Of a stretch of 21,752 nucleotides of DNA, positions 15,011-21,752 are shown piece after piece. The notes beneath the pieces were generated by a model. It was not told where the DNA came from and made no database searches. It saw only the letters and a list, made by a program, of their open reading frames with translations. The position numbers and the translations under genes are program-made. How positions within the stretch are numbered: the stretch's first letter is position 1; every line of letters starts with the position of its first letter. The stretch spans positions 1 to 21,752 of the forward strand of contig JAJYJB010000044.1 of NCBI GenBank assembly GCA_021789735.1, written 5' to 3'. The stretch comes from Nitrospirota bacterium (GTDB lineage: Bacteria > Nitrospirota > Thermodesulfovibrionia > Thermodesulfovibrionales > JdFR-88).

Positions 15011-17761
15011 TTATCTTTTTGTGTCTTTCACAAAGTCCGGGCCGTTTATGTAAGGACAATAAGGCTTTTCGTGGCACAACCTGCAGCTTTGCTCCGACAT
15101 GGGGTCGGCCGGGAAATCGCCTTTTCCGGCCATGAGGGCTGTCTCTTCAAGCCAGGCAAGTGCCGCCTCGATGAGGCTCTCCATTGTCTTTCCGGCTGAG
15201 ACGTCACGGCTTCCTGGAGCCATTTTGACCTTCATGTCCTTGAAGGAATATATGCCAGCCTTCTGGATGTCCCTTATTCCGGCGGCCTCCGCAAGCGCGG
15301 CATACAGGAAAAGCTGAAGGGTGGCCCCTTTCTTAAGGACATCGGAAGGGTTCAGGGCTGCCGGGCCGCTCTTGTAATCGATTATCCTGTGGGCGCCGTT
15401 TTCCCGGTTTTCATCTATCCTGTCTATCTTTCCCCTGAGTCTTATGCCCTTAAGCTCACTTTCCACCCTGTGCTCCGCCATCGCCAGGCCAAAACCTTCC
15501 TTCAGGAATTTTTTTTCTATCTCCTGGATGGCGGGCAGGGCGTCCAGGAAACTCTCCTTTATGAGCCTGCCCCAGTACGGGTGCAGCTGCCCGCTTTTTT
15601 TATTTTCCTCCAGGGCGTTGCTGATGGCCTTTTCCGCCCGGCGTCTGAACCCGTCGATGCTCATGTCCTTTTCTGTGAAAGGCAGCAGGCCCTCCATTAT
15701 GTTGTGAAGAATGGTGCCAGCCGTTTTTGCGTCAATGCCGAACTCCTCGGCCTCCGGCGGGGCAAGCCCCAGCACCCGCTCCAGAAAGAAAAACCTAGGG
15801 CAGGCCCTGATCGCGTCCACATCGGTAACGTTCACCACATTTCTAGGGCCAAAGGGTGTCCTTTCTTTTACGTCCCTTATCTCGGTCAGATAGGCGGAGA
15901 AGGGGGCCCTGCCTTTTCTTATAAGCTCTTCCTCTTTTGAAAATACACCGTAGGCCGGGTCCTTGAGTGGCTGACCCTCCGGCATAAATATGCTGGGCAG
16001 GAAAAGCTTGTCGCCATCCATTTCAGGGTAGCTAAGGTGAACAAAGCCCGCGGAGGATACGAGCCTGCCAAAAAGGAAATCCTTCAGAAGCAGGGTTTTT
16101 TTCATGGTTCTTAAGCCCAGTTTCGCACGCAGCCGCTCAGGGAGAAAGAAATCGGTCTCCGGCCTCCGGGGGAGCTCTCCGTCCTTGAGCCCGAGGAAGT
16201 AGAGGCTTTCGGGCTCCAGTCCATCCGCCTCGTGAAAACTCAAGACCCTGACCCCTGGCTCGTCTTTTTCCTCAGCGATGCCGGCCGCGGCCAGGCCCAC
16301 ACAGTCCATGAATTCACCGGCCGAAAGCCCCTCTTTGCATAAGATGTCCAGAAGAAGCAGGCCCTGCAGCCTGTCTTCGAACTCGTCATCAAAGGAAAGC
16401 GCGCCCCCGGCGGAGAACTCAAGCCCTTTGAGCGCCTCCAGGTAGCCGGTTATGAGCCGCAGGCTTGTCCCGGTCTTTCCCTCAGCCATGGCCGTCTCAA
16501 GGGGTGAAAACTTCTTTTTCAGCCAGTAAAGCCCTTTTTGGCTTTGGCTTCCAGGCGCCCCTCGAAGTTTAAGCCAGTTGTCAAACCCTCCGGATACCGG
16601 GGATAGGGTTATCTTCGGCGCCCACCCGCGCAGTTCCTCCGGCATCCCGGTGAAGAAGGGAGAACTAAGGACCGCAGCAAGGTCAGCGGACTGGTAATCG
16701 TCTGAAATTATTTTGAGCACCGCAAGAAGGTCCTTTTCCCTCCGTGCGGCAACAGAGTTCCTGTTTTCCCCATGGAAGCTGCACGGAACGCCGTATTTTA
16801 CGAACACCCGCTCTATCATATCGGTGTAGTCTGCGGGGTTGGGCAGGAGGACAGCTGTCTTTGAGAGGTCCGTGAAGGCGCCCGATATGTAATTGACCTT
16901 TATTTTCCTTGCCGCCCCCTCAACCTCCTGCTCCCTGGACGGATAGGCATAGAAGCCCGGTTTTGCGCCGCCTGCGGAAGGAGAAACCCGCGTTTCCTTG
17001 TGAGGAAACGTCCCCAGAAACGAGAGGCAGTCTTCCGTGACATCTGTGTGCCTGTCATCAAAGGGGACCAAGGCAAATGCCTTTCCGGCCTGCTCTATCA
17101 ACGCTGTTATCAGCAACTTTTCAGCCGGCGTGATCTCGTAGAAACCATCCAGGATGAGCGCAGGCAACGGGGAATCTTTCTTTTTGCCCGCGATTTCTCC
17201 TCTTATCAGCGCGGCCGCTTCCGGGGCTGGCCCTTCCGGGTCTATGAGGCCCATGGCCTCAAGCCGCTGCTCGTAAAGGGAGACGGTACCCATCGTCTCT
17301 TTAAGCCTCATGGCTATTTCTTCAGCAAGGCCAAGCTCGTCCGCAAGCGGAATTATGGCATTGAGTATTTCGCGGGCTTTTTTCCCGGGGAAATGGGCCT
17401 TCATCTCCCGCATGAACCCTGCCAGGGTCACCGCATAGCCCACATTTTTGCCGGAGAGCTTCATCAGGAGCGGCGTCCTGAGCCAGGAAGGAAGCAGGAG
17501 CAGCCGGGAACGCTCCCTCAGGATCTTTTTTGACAGTTGCCCGGTGGTCATCATGAGGGGTGGTATATAGCCCTTGTCGCGGGCCCTGTGCGGTAAAAGC
17601 GCGTGAAATACCCCTTGGGCCTCCTTCCTTTTTTGAGTGGCAGGGGCGAGATAGGTCAGCCAGGAAAAATCATTCTCCCCTTCCGCCCCACTGAGCACCT
17701 CTTTAAACAGTTTTTCCGTCATGCCGCGCACCCCGGGGGGAGCGAGGAAAATTTCAAGCAT
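15011..17761 (-). CDS. addB: AddB-type nuclease subunit with Fe-S cysteines
   Basis: From the ATG at 17761 the protein has 916 residues and begins MLEIFLAPPGVRGMTEKL, which looks like a degenerate Walker A at the usual position. An ATG at 17887 would add 42 basic residues without similarity. The promoter-like hexamers directly before 17761 support this start. The C-terminal nuclease contains LRGKIDRIDE and HRIIDYKSGP (PD-(D/E)XK). The iron-sulfur staple is suggested by one upstream cysteine (AIRACPRFFFLE) plus CRLCHEKPYC near the C-terminus (C-x2-C-x5-C). It pairs with AddA for end resection. Sequence outside the nuclease is poorly conserved, so family assignment leans on the nuclease domain and on the addA neighbour. 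Confidence 0.9.
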   Translation of the reverse strand: MLEIFLAPPGVRGMTEKLFKEVLSGAEGENDFSWLTYLAPATQKRKEAQGVFHALLPHRARDKGYIPPLMMTTGQLSKKILRERSRLLLLPSWLRTPLLMKLSGKNVGYAVTLAGFMREMKAHFPGKKAREILNAIIPLADELGLAEEIAMRLKETMGTVSLYEQRLEAMGLIDPEGPAPEAAALIRGEIAGKKKDSPLPALILDGFYEITPAEKLLITALIEQAGKAFALVPFDDRHTDVTEDCLSFLGTFPHKETRVSPSAGGAKPGFYAYPSREQEVEGAARKIKVNYISGAFTDLSKTAVLLPNPADYTDMIERVFVKYGVPCSFHGENRNSVAARREKDLLAVLKIISDDYQSADLAAVLSSPFFTGMPEELRGWAPKITLSPVSGGFDNWLKLRGAPGSQSQKGLYWLKKKFSPLETAMAEGKTGTSLRLITGYLEALKGLEFSAGGALSFDDEFEDRLQGLLLLDILCKEGLSAGEFMDCVGLAAAGIAEEKDEPGVRVLSFHEADGLEPESLYFLGLKDGELPRRPETDFFLPERLRAKLGLRTMKKTLLLKDFLFGRLVSSAGFVHLSYPEMDGDKLFLPSIFMPEGQPLKDPAYGVFSKEEELIRKGRAPFSAYLTEIRDVKERTPFGPRNVVNVTDVDAIRACPRFFFLERVLGLAPPEAEEFGIDAKTAGTILHNIMEGLLPFTEKDMSIDGFRRRAEKAISNALEENKKSGQLHPYWGRLIKESFLDALPAIQEIEKKFLKEGFGLAMAEHRVESELKGIRLRGKIDRIDENRENGAHRIIDYKSGPAALNPSDVLKKGATLQLFLYAALAEAAGIRDIQKAGIYSFKDMKVKMAPGSRDVSAGKTMESLIEAALAWLEETALMAGKGDFPADPMSEQSCRLCHEKPYCPYINGPDFVKDTKR

Positions 17762-17766
17762 ATCTA

Positions 17767-17796
17767 AAGATAAAACATGGAGAGGGGGAGTTTCAA
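17767..17796 (-). promoter_or_regulatory. Putative addBA promoter
   Basis: On the minus strand TTGAAA (17791-17796) and TATCTT (17767-17772) are 18 bp apart. The -10 ends 5 nt before the addB ATG at 17761 and no Shine-Dalgarno is seen, predicting a leaderless or nearly leaderless transcript. Confidence 0.45.
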
Positions 17797-17895
17797 ACCT
17801 GTTTCTACCGGATGCAGGGAGGCAATAATTTGAATTTTTGCGCGGCCTGCCCTGGCGCCGCCGGGTGATGGGGGTGGGCACATTCACTGGCCCTC

Positions 17896-17921
17896 ATGTG
17901 TGTGAATGCGCTCACAGACAT
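17896..17921 (+). promoter_or_regulatory. CRP-type operator upstream of the HD-GYP gene
   Basis: TGTGA-N6-TCACA (17901-17916) is an exact match to the classical CRP consensus. Symmetry extends outward to ten-base arms (17896-17905 and 17912-17921) with one mismatch. Its centre is near -61.5 relative to a start about 7 nt after the predicted -10 box, a usual position for activation. A Crp/Fnr gene lies 2 kb downstream. It sits in the divergent spacer, so it could also affect addBA. Confidence 0.55.
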
Positions 17922-17954
17922 TTTAATTTTCCATTTTTTCGCATGGGCGTTTTG

Positions 17955-17963
17955 TGTTAGAAT
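17955..17963 (+). promoter_or_regulatory. Putative extended -10 promoter of the HD-GYP gene
   Basis: TGT-TAGAAT forms an extended -10 (TAGAAT at 17958-17963). The T-rich -35 region (around 17935-17941) matches poorly, consistent with activator dependence. A weak AGGA (17977-17980) precedes the ATG at 17988. Confidence 0.5.
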
Positions 17964-17987
17964 AGTGCAGTTTTTTAGGAATAGCCT

Positions 17988-19322
17988 ATGACGATAATTC
18001 TGAGCATACGTTTCAAAGTTGCCGCAGTAATCCTTTTACTCCTTGTTGTCATGACATCCTCTTTCTCGGTCCTTACCGAAAGGACGGTGGAGGGCCACAT
18101 TGTAAATGACGTGATAAGCAGGGCCCAGGCCATTAGCGAGAGCGCGGCGGCCTCCGCGGCCTACAGCATGCTTTCCAAAGACCTGCTCGGCATGGACAGC
18201 GTCGTGTCACGCGTGAAAGCATCCCATCTGGACGTGAATTTCGTGGCCCTTGCCGATAATTCAATGAAGGCGCTGGCCCACAGCAATATCAACATGCTCG
18301 GAAAGACCATACATCCGATCCAGGGGAAGCTCCTCAAGATGGACCGTTATGACTGCGTCACCGAGGGCCGCGGAGGGGATGTGGAGGTGGTCACCCCGGT
18401 GTCGTTCCTGAAAAAAAGGCTGGGCTATGTGGTCCTTGGAATGAACAGGGCTCTCCTGCTTGACGCCAGGCAGAGCGCTAAAAAAAGCGTCATAAGGGGG
18501 CTTATTGTCGCCCTGGTCATGGGGGTCGCCGGTGTTTTCGTACTTTCGACAAGCATCACAAAGCCGATAAAGGAGCTTTCCTCAGGCGTGGAGGAGCTCA
18601 AGAAAGGGAGGAAAAAGCCGCTCAGGGTCTATTCGAAAGACGAGCTTGGCAAACTTACGGAGAACTTCAATGACATGTCTGCTCTGATAGTGGAGCAGAA
18701 AGACCAGCTTGCAAAATACGCGGGGGAGCTTGAGGATGCATACATCTCCACGCTTAAGGTGCTGGCCGCGGCGATAGACGCGCGGGACCCGTATACTATG
18801 GGACACTCGGCCAGAGTGGCCCAGCTTTCTGTGAAAATGGGCGAGGCCATGGGCCTTTCAAAAAAAGAGCTTGAGGATCTGGAGATCGCCTGTCTTTTCC
18901 ATGATGTTGGCAAGATAAAGACCCCCGATCATGTCCTGCTTAAACCCGGAAAACTGGAGGCGGATGAGTTCAAGGAGATGGCCCGCCATACGGAGGACGG
19001 AATGAATATTATCTCCAAGGCCCCGAGTCTGGCCAGATACATCCCTGCCGTGAGGCATCACCACGAATGGTACAATGGCAAGGGCTACCCGGACGGGCTT
19101 GCAGAGGACGAGATACCCATGCATGCCTCCATTATAGCAATAGCGGACTCCTTTGACGCCATGACTTCAAACAGGCCCTACAGGAAGTCCCGTTCGGAGG
19201 CGGAGGCCCTTCAAGAGATATTGCGGTGCTCCGGGACCCAGTTCGACCCTCGCCTGGTCGATGTCTTTGTCAGGGCGTTCAAAAACGAGCACGAAGGCTT
19301 TATGCTTTCAGAGGTTATCTGA
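17988..19322 (+). CDS. Membrane HD-GYP cyclic-di-GMP phosphodiesterase with HAMP domain
   Basis: The 444-residue protein has a first membrane segment at about 10-28, a periplasmic sensor region of ~140 residues, a second membrane segment at about 169-188 and a HAMP linker (TSITKPIKELSSGVEEL and following). A short coiled coil near 225-260 leads to the HD-GYP domain. Catalytic features are the H273 region (GHSARV), FHDVGKI with His305-Asp306, HHHEWYNGKGYPDG (357-370) and IADSFDAMTSNRPYR. HD-GYP enzymes hydrolyse cyclic di-GMP, usually to pGpG or GMP. All expected metal-binding residues seem intact. No response-regulator domain is present, so an extracytoplasmic signal is probably sensed directly. 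Its stop overlaps the next start. Confidence 0.93.
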   Translation: MTIILSIRFKVAAVILLLLVVMTSSFSVLTERTVEGHIVNDVISRAQAISESAAASAAYSMLSKDLLGMDSVVSRVKASHLDVNFVALADNSMKALAHSNINMLGKTIHPIQGKLLKMDRYDCVTEGRGGDVEVVTPVSFLKKRLGYVVLGMNRALLLDARQSAKKSVIRGLIVALVMGVAGVFVLSTSITKPIKELSSGVEELKKGRKKPLRVYSKDELGKLTENFNDMSALIVEQKDQLAKYAGELEDAYISTLKVLAAAIDARDPYTMGHSARVAQLSVKMGEAMGLSKKELEDLEIACLFHDVGKIKTPDHVLLKPGKLEADEFKEMARHTEDGMNIISKAPSLARYIPAVRHHHEWYNGKGYPDGLAEDEIPMHASIIAIADSFDAMTSNRPYRKSRSEAEALQEILRCSGTQFDPRLVDVFVRAFKNEHEGFMLSEVI

Positions 19323-19939
19323 TGGCGCGCTATGTCCTTTCCTTCCGGCTGCTTGCAGCCATCGGGCTTTTTTATCTCCTTTTGTCTTCCTGCGCGGTCC
19401 TTGAAAAAGGACCTTCACCAGCGCCCGAAAGTTCCGTCCCACAAAAGCCGGGAAGTCCAGTATATCCCTATTCGTCTTCCGCGGTCTATGACCCGGGGCC
19501 GGTCATAAAAAAGGCAAAAGACGAGATGGCAAAAGGCCAATACGAGAAAGCGTTGGAAGAGTGCAAGGGCGCGCTGTCACTCCACCCTGGCGACAAACGT
19601 CTCCTTTCGGGTTGCAGAGAGGCCCTCCTTGTGGCAAACGCGGCCGCCGAAGCCTCTTTTGCTAAAAAGGATTTCGCAAAGGCCGGGGGCCTCTATTACC
19701 TGGTGATGGACAATTACAGGCTCCTTCAGACCCGGGCGTTGAAACATCTCTATCTTGAAAAGAGGATCAAAGACTGCGGCATCGCTCTTACAGAAAAAGG
19801 CCTCGAAAGTTACAGGAAAGGCAGTCTGCAAGAAGCGATCGCCCAATGGGAAGAGGTCTTGAAGTTCGAACCCGGCAACTCAGAGGTAAAAAAGGCTGTG
19901 GATACGGCAAGATTGCAGTTAAAAAACCTCTCCAAATGA
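19322..19939 (+). CDS. TPR-containing lipoprotein
   Basis: The start is the ATG at 19322, which shares its A with the upstream TGA. The first 24 residues form a lipoprotein signal (hydrophobic LLAAIGLFYLLLSSC, with Cys24 as the acylated residue in the lipobox LSSC). A proline/serine-rich linker to about residue 55 precedes TPR-like helices: KGQYEKALEECKGALSLHPGD, AKKDFAKAGGLYYLVMD and KGSLQEAIAQWEEVLKFEPGN. TPR scaffolds mediate protein contacts in the periplasm. Tight coupling to the HD-GYP gene suggests it could modulate that sensor or a surface structure under cyclic-di-GMP control; this is inference. No closer family was recognised. Confidence 0.85.
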   Translation: MARYVLSFRLLAAIGLFYLLLSSCAVLEKGPSPAPESSVPQKPGSPVYPYSSSAVYDPGPVIKKAKDEMAKGQYEKALEECKGALSLHPGDKRLLSGCREALLVANAAAEASFAKKDFAKAGGLYYLVMDNYRLLQTRALKHLYLEKRIKDCGIALTEKGLESYRKGSLQEAIAQWEEVLKFEPGNSEVKKAVDTARLQLKNLSK

Positions 19940-20007
19940 CTTCTAAGTAAAAAATTTTCTTTTTTGCGGGACGCGGCTTTTTCTTTCTGCGCCTGGCGCC
20001 GATGAAT

Positions 20008-20013
20008 TATAAT
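20008..20013 (+). promoter_or_regulatory. Putative -10 box of the Crp/Fnr gene
   Basis: A perfect TATAAT lies 10 nt before the ATG at 20024, leaving room for at most a few leader bases. No strong -35 or Shine-Dalgarno is present. The inverted repeat GCGCC-T-GGCGC (19989-19999) lies just upstream and could be an operator. Confidence 0.5.
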
Positions 20014-20023
20014 ATCACTGGAT

Positions 20024-20662
20024 ATGGAAAAAAGCTCTTTTCCTCCGGCTTTTAAGGGGCTTTTGGATGGGCTGAGGGGCGAGCTTGCCCTTAGGCAGAT
20101 ACAATCCGGATCGCTCATCTACTCCCAGGGAGACATCTGCCGTGCAATAGCATTTGTCCTGTCGGGCGGCATAAGGGTTTACAAGAGCGGGGAAAGCGGA
20201 CGGGAGATCACCCTTTACGACCTTGGCCCCGGCGAGACCTGTATCCTGAACGCATCTTCCATTCTTTCAGGCGGAGGATATCCCGCCAATGCCATTACGT
20301 CCATGGAGACGAGGGTGGCGCTGCTTGATGCCGCGAAGTTCAGGCACCTTATGGCGGTCTCCGAGGATCTGCGGGAGTTCATCTTCGCGCTTATAAGCAA
20401 AAGGCTTGGGGACGTCATGGCCCTCGTGGAAGAGGTGGCCTTCGGAAGGATGGACGAGAGGCTCATGGAGTACCTGAAGGAAAGGACTGTTTCCACCGGT
20501 CCGCCGCCTGTAACAGGAGCATCTGTTTTGAACACCACACACCAGAAAATCGCAAACGACCTCGGAACGTCCAGGGAGGTCGTAAGCCGTCTCCTGAAGG
20601 ATTTTGAGCGCAGGGGCATCCTGGAGCTCCATAGGAATACGATCCATCTTAAGCGGTTCTAG
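20024..20662 (+). CDS. Crp/Fnr-family transcriptional regulator
   Basis: The 212-residue protein has a cyclic-nucleotide-like beta-barrel at about 20-120, a long dimerisation helix around 115-140 and a C-terminal winged helix-turn-helix (TTHQKIANDLGTSREVVSRLLKDFERRG). The N-terminal cysteine cluster of FNR is absent; only Cys39 and Cys73 occur. The Arg-Ser pair that CRP uses to hold cyclic AMP is not seen, so the ligand is probably neither an FNR-type cluster nor cAMP. The recognition helix REVVSR resembles CRP (RETVGR), which reads TGTGA half-sites, and such palindromes lie at 17901 and 20703. The DUF2892 gene follows by 124 bp. A redox or sulfur signal is possible but speculative. Confidence 0.92.
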   Translation: MEKSSFPPAFKGLLDGLRGELALRQIQSGSLIYSQGDICRAIAFVLSGGIRVYKSGESGREITLYDLGPGETCILNASSILSGGGYPANAITSMETRVALLDAAKFRHLMAVSEDLREFIFALISKRLGDVMALVEEVAFGRMDERLMEYLKERTVSTGPPPVTGASVLNTTHQKIANDLGTSREVVSRLLKDFERRGILELHRNTIHLKRF

Positions 20663-20702
20663 CCGGCGGCACCCCGTAAAAACTCCCGTTTGTGACCCCT
20701 TT

Positions 20703-20717
20703 TGTGACAATGTCACA
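20703..20717 (+). promoter_or_regulatory. Palindromic Crp/Fnr-type operator upstream of the DUF2892 gene
   Basis: TGTGACA-A-TGTCACA has perfect seven-base arms around one base. An extra half-site TTTGTGAC lies at 20689-20696, 12 bp before the same octamer at 20701. A -10-like TATAAA follows at 20737-20742 with no good -35, so the palindrome would be centred near -40, the usual place for class II activation. Confidence 0.55.
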
Positions 20718-20786
20718 TACTTCAGGCCGCGTTTTTTATAAATTTTAAAAAGAGAGAGTAAAATTTCCCTTCCCGGAGGTGAAAAA

Positions 20787-20978
20787 ATGAAAAAAAATGT
20801 AGGTGCGATTGACCGCGCAATAAGGGTAATCGCGGGGTTCGGCATCCTGTCGCTTGCCATAATGGGCCCCAAGTCCTCCTGGGCGCTGCTTGGCGCTGTA
20901 CCCCTCCTGACCGGCCTTGTGGGGTGGTGTCCGCCATATGCAGCACTGGGGATATCTACCGTCAAAAAAAACGGCTGA
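20787..20978 (+). CDS. DUF2892 (YgaP-like) small inner-membrane protein
   Basis: The 63-residue protein has the DUF2892 signature: an N-terminal KKNVGAIDRAIRVIAG, two hydrophobic segments (about 14-27 and 32-47) and GWCPPYAALGIST near the C-terminus. A strong Shine-Dalgarno (GGAGGTG, 20775-20781) lies 5 nt before the ATG. In some proteins this membrane domain is fused to a rhodanese (YgaP), linking the family loosely to sulfur handling. The rhodanese part is missing here. It is probably controlled by the adjacent Crp/Fnr protein through the palindrome upstream. Confidence 0.9.
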   Translation: MKKNVGAIDRAIRVIAGFGILSLAIMGPKSSWALLGAVPLLTGLVGWCPPYAALGISTVKKNG

Positions 20979-20997
20979 AGGCCCGAAGGCAAACAGG

Positions 20998-21046
20998 AAA
21001 CGAAAAGCGGGGAGAATGCTCAAGTCTTTCTCCCCCGCCTTCGTTT
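20998..21046 (+). terminator. Long imperfect stem-loop after the DUF2892 gene
   Basis: AAACGAA, GC and GGGGAGAA pair with TTCTCCCC, GC and TTCGTTT, giving about 17 base pairs with a small internal loop, one bulged C and an 11-nt loop. It begins 20 nt after the stop. No long T tract follows (GTTTCGAAGG), so it may act as a terminator, an mRNA 3' end stabiliser or part of a small RNA. The rest of the 229-bp spacer to hpt is AT-rich without a clear promoter. Confidence 0.4.
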
Positions 21047-21207
21047 CGAAGGTAGGTTTTCCTGAAAAATCAATGCCTTTCTCCGCTTGTCCACCGCATT
21101 CCCCATATTTCCCTTTCGTTCAATATTCCGCTTTGATGTGTTAATATACATTTGAGAAAAATGAAAATACTTTACATTTTTTACATGGGGGCCCGTTCCG
21201 GAAAGAT

Positions 21208-21729
21208 ATGGTAATAGGCAAACCGCTATACACCGTGGAGCAGATACAGGCCAAGGTCCGGGAGGTAGCGGACAGGATAACCAGGGAGTACGACGGGAAA
21301 GAGATAATCATGGTCTGCATCCTGAAAGGCGCCTTCATGTTCTTTTCCGACCTGGTCAGGTACATACGCATCCCCATAAAGGTGGACTTCATATCCTGTT
21401 CGAGCTACGTGAGGTCTGACTCCACCGGGGAAGTCAAAATGCACCAGGACCTGAGGGAGGACATCAGGGACAAGCACGTGATCCTGGTCGAGGACATAGC
21501 GGACTCCGGACTTACCCTGAATTTCCTCAGGGAGCACCTCCTCCAGAGAGAGCCGGCCTCTCTCAAGATATGCGCCCTCCTGGACAAAAAGGACCGCAGG
21601 ATCGTGGACGTGCCGCTGGACTATGTTGGCTTCAGGATCCCCAATGAATTTGTCGTAGGCTACGGGCTTGATTATTCGAACATGTTCAGGAACCTGCCCT
21701 ATATAGCGGTTTTCAAAAAATCAACGTAG
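21208..21729 (+). CDS. hpt: Hypoxanthine phosphoribosyltransferase
   Basis: The 173-residue enzyme salvages hypoxanthine (often also guanine) with PRPP to form IMP or GMP. Family motifs appear in order: ILKGAFMFFSDL near residues 38-49, DFISCSSYVRSDSTGEVKM, the PRPP-binding VILVEDIADSGLTLNFL near 90-106, and LLDKKDRR followed by VGFRIPNEFVVGYGLDY. Alanine replaces the usual valine/isoleucine before the Asp-Ser/Thr-Gly of the PRPP loop, a mild change. A weak GGAAAG precedes the ATG at 21208. The protein is complete and ends 23 nt before the window edge. Confidence 0.95.
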   Translation: MVIGKPLYTVEQIQAKVREVADRITREYDGKEIIMVCILKGAFMFFSDLVRYIRIPIKVDFISCSSYVRSDSTGEVKMHQDLREDIRDKHVILVEDIADSGLTLNFLREHLLQREPASLKICALLDKKDRRIVDVPLDYVGFRIPNEFVVGYGLDYSNMFRNLPYIAVFKKST

Positions 21730-21752
21730 GTCCCTTTATTAATTTTTTTCAA

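Noticed and set aside
20267..20992. Large minus-strand frame over the Crp/Fnr and DUF2892 genes
   Set aside because: It shows no domain features and overlaps two well-supported plus-strand genes and an operator.
21122..21180. Promoter for hpt in the AT-rich spacer
   Set aside because: TTGATG, TTGAGA and TACATT hexamers occur but none has a 16-18 bp spacing; no single promoter could be supported.

Overview
The window is compact, GC-rich bacterial chromosome (genes on both strands, short spacers, 1-4 nt overlaps). No ribosomal RNA or strong taxonomic marker is present. A heptose-7-phosphate kinase (lipopolysaccharide core precursor), a lipoprotein and a dppBC pair point to a Gram-negative cell. 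The CysO-like/NIL sulfur module, the archaeal-type phosphoglycerate mutase in a threonine operon and the style of the Crp/Fnr protein suggest an anaerobic Nitrospirota or deltaproteobacterial-type lineage. That placement is inference.

Layout. (1) 1-855: C-terminal part of a membrane glycosyltransferase cut by the window edge. (2) 1076-6518, plus strand: an aspartate-family and sulfur-metabolism cluster. It starts with a divergent threonine synthase paralog with an N-terminal zinc ribbon, a CysO/MoaD-like sulfur carrier and a small NIL-domain protein, followed by a canonical threonine synthase, an ApgM-type enzyme likely acting as homoserine kinase, and aspartokinase. (3) 6568-7047: YfcE-like phosphodiesterase. 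(4) 7084-9189, minus: a PP-loop thiouridylase-like protein downstream of rfaE1. (5) 9365-9919: pyrE. (6) 9965-17761, minus: addB, addA, dppB, dppC (gene order in transcription direction). (7) 17988-19939, plus: an HD-GYP cyclic-di-GMP phosphodiesterase overlapping a TPR lipoprotein gene. (8) 20024-20978: a Crp/Fnr regulator and a DUF2892 membrane protein. (9) 21208-21729: hpt.

Most interesting signal. The ThrC-paralog/CysO-like/NIL trio looks like a protein-thiocarboxylate-dependent sulfur amino acid synthesis system. It probably makes homocysteine from O-phosphohomoserine, or cysteine from O-phosphoserine. The carrier ends in Gly-Gly-Arg-Leu instead of Gly-Gly, so it should need proteolytic maturation. 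The trio is bracketed by copies of an imperfect ~80-90 bp repeat, one inverted copy upstream and two tandem copies downstream. Further signals are two TGTGA/TCACA-type palindromes, in front of the HD-GYP gene and the DUF2892 gene, close to a Crp/Fnr gene whose recognition helix fits such sites. Several genes also have a -10-like box only 5-10 nt before the start codon (possible leaderless mRNAs), and several hairpins overlap stop codons. No transposase, CRISPR array, tRNA or rRNA was seen.
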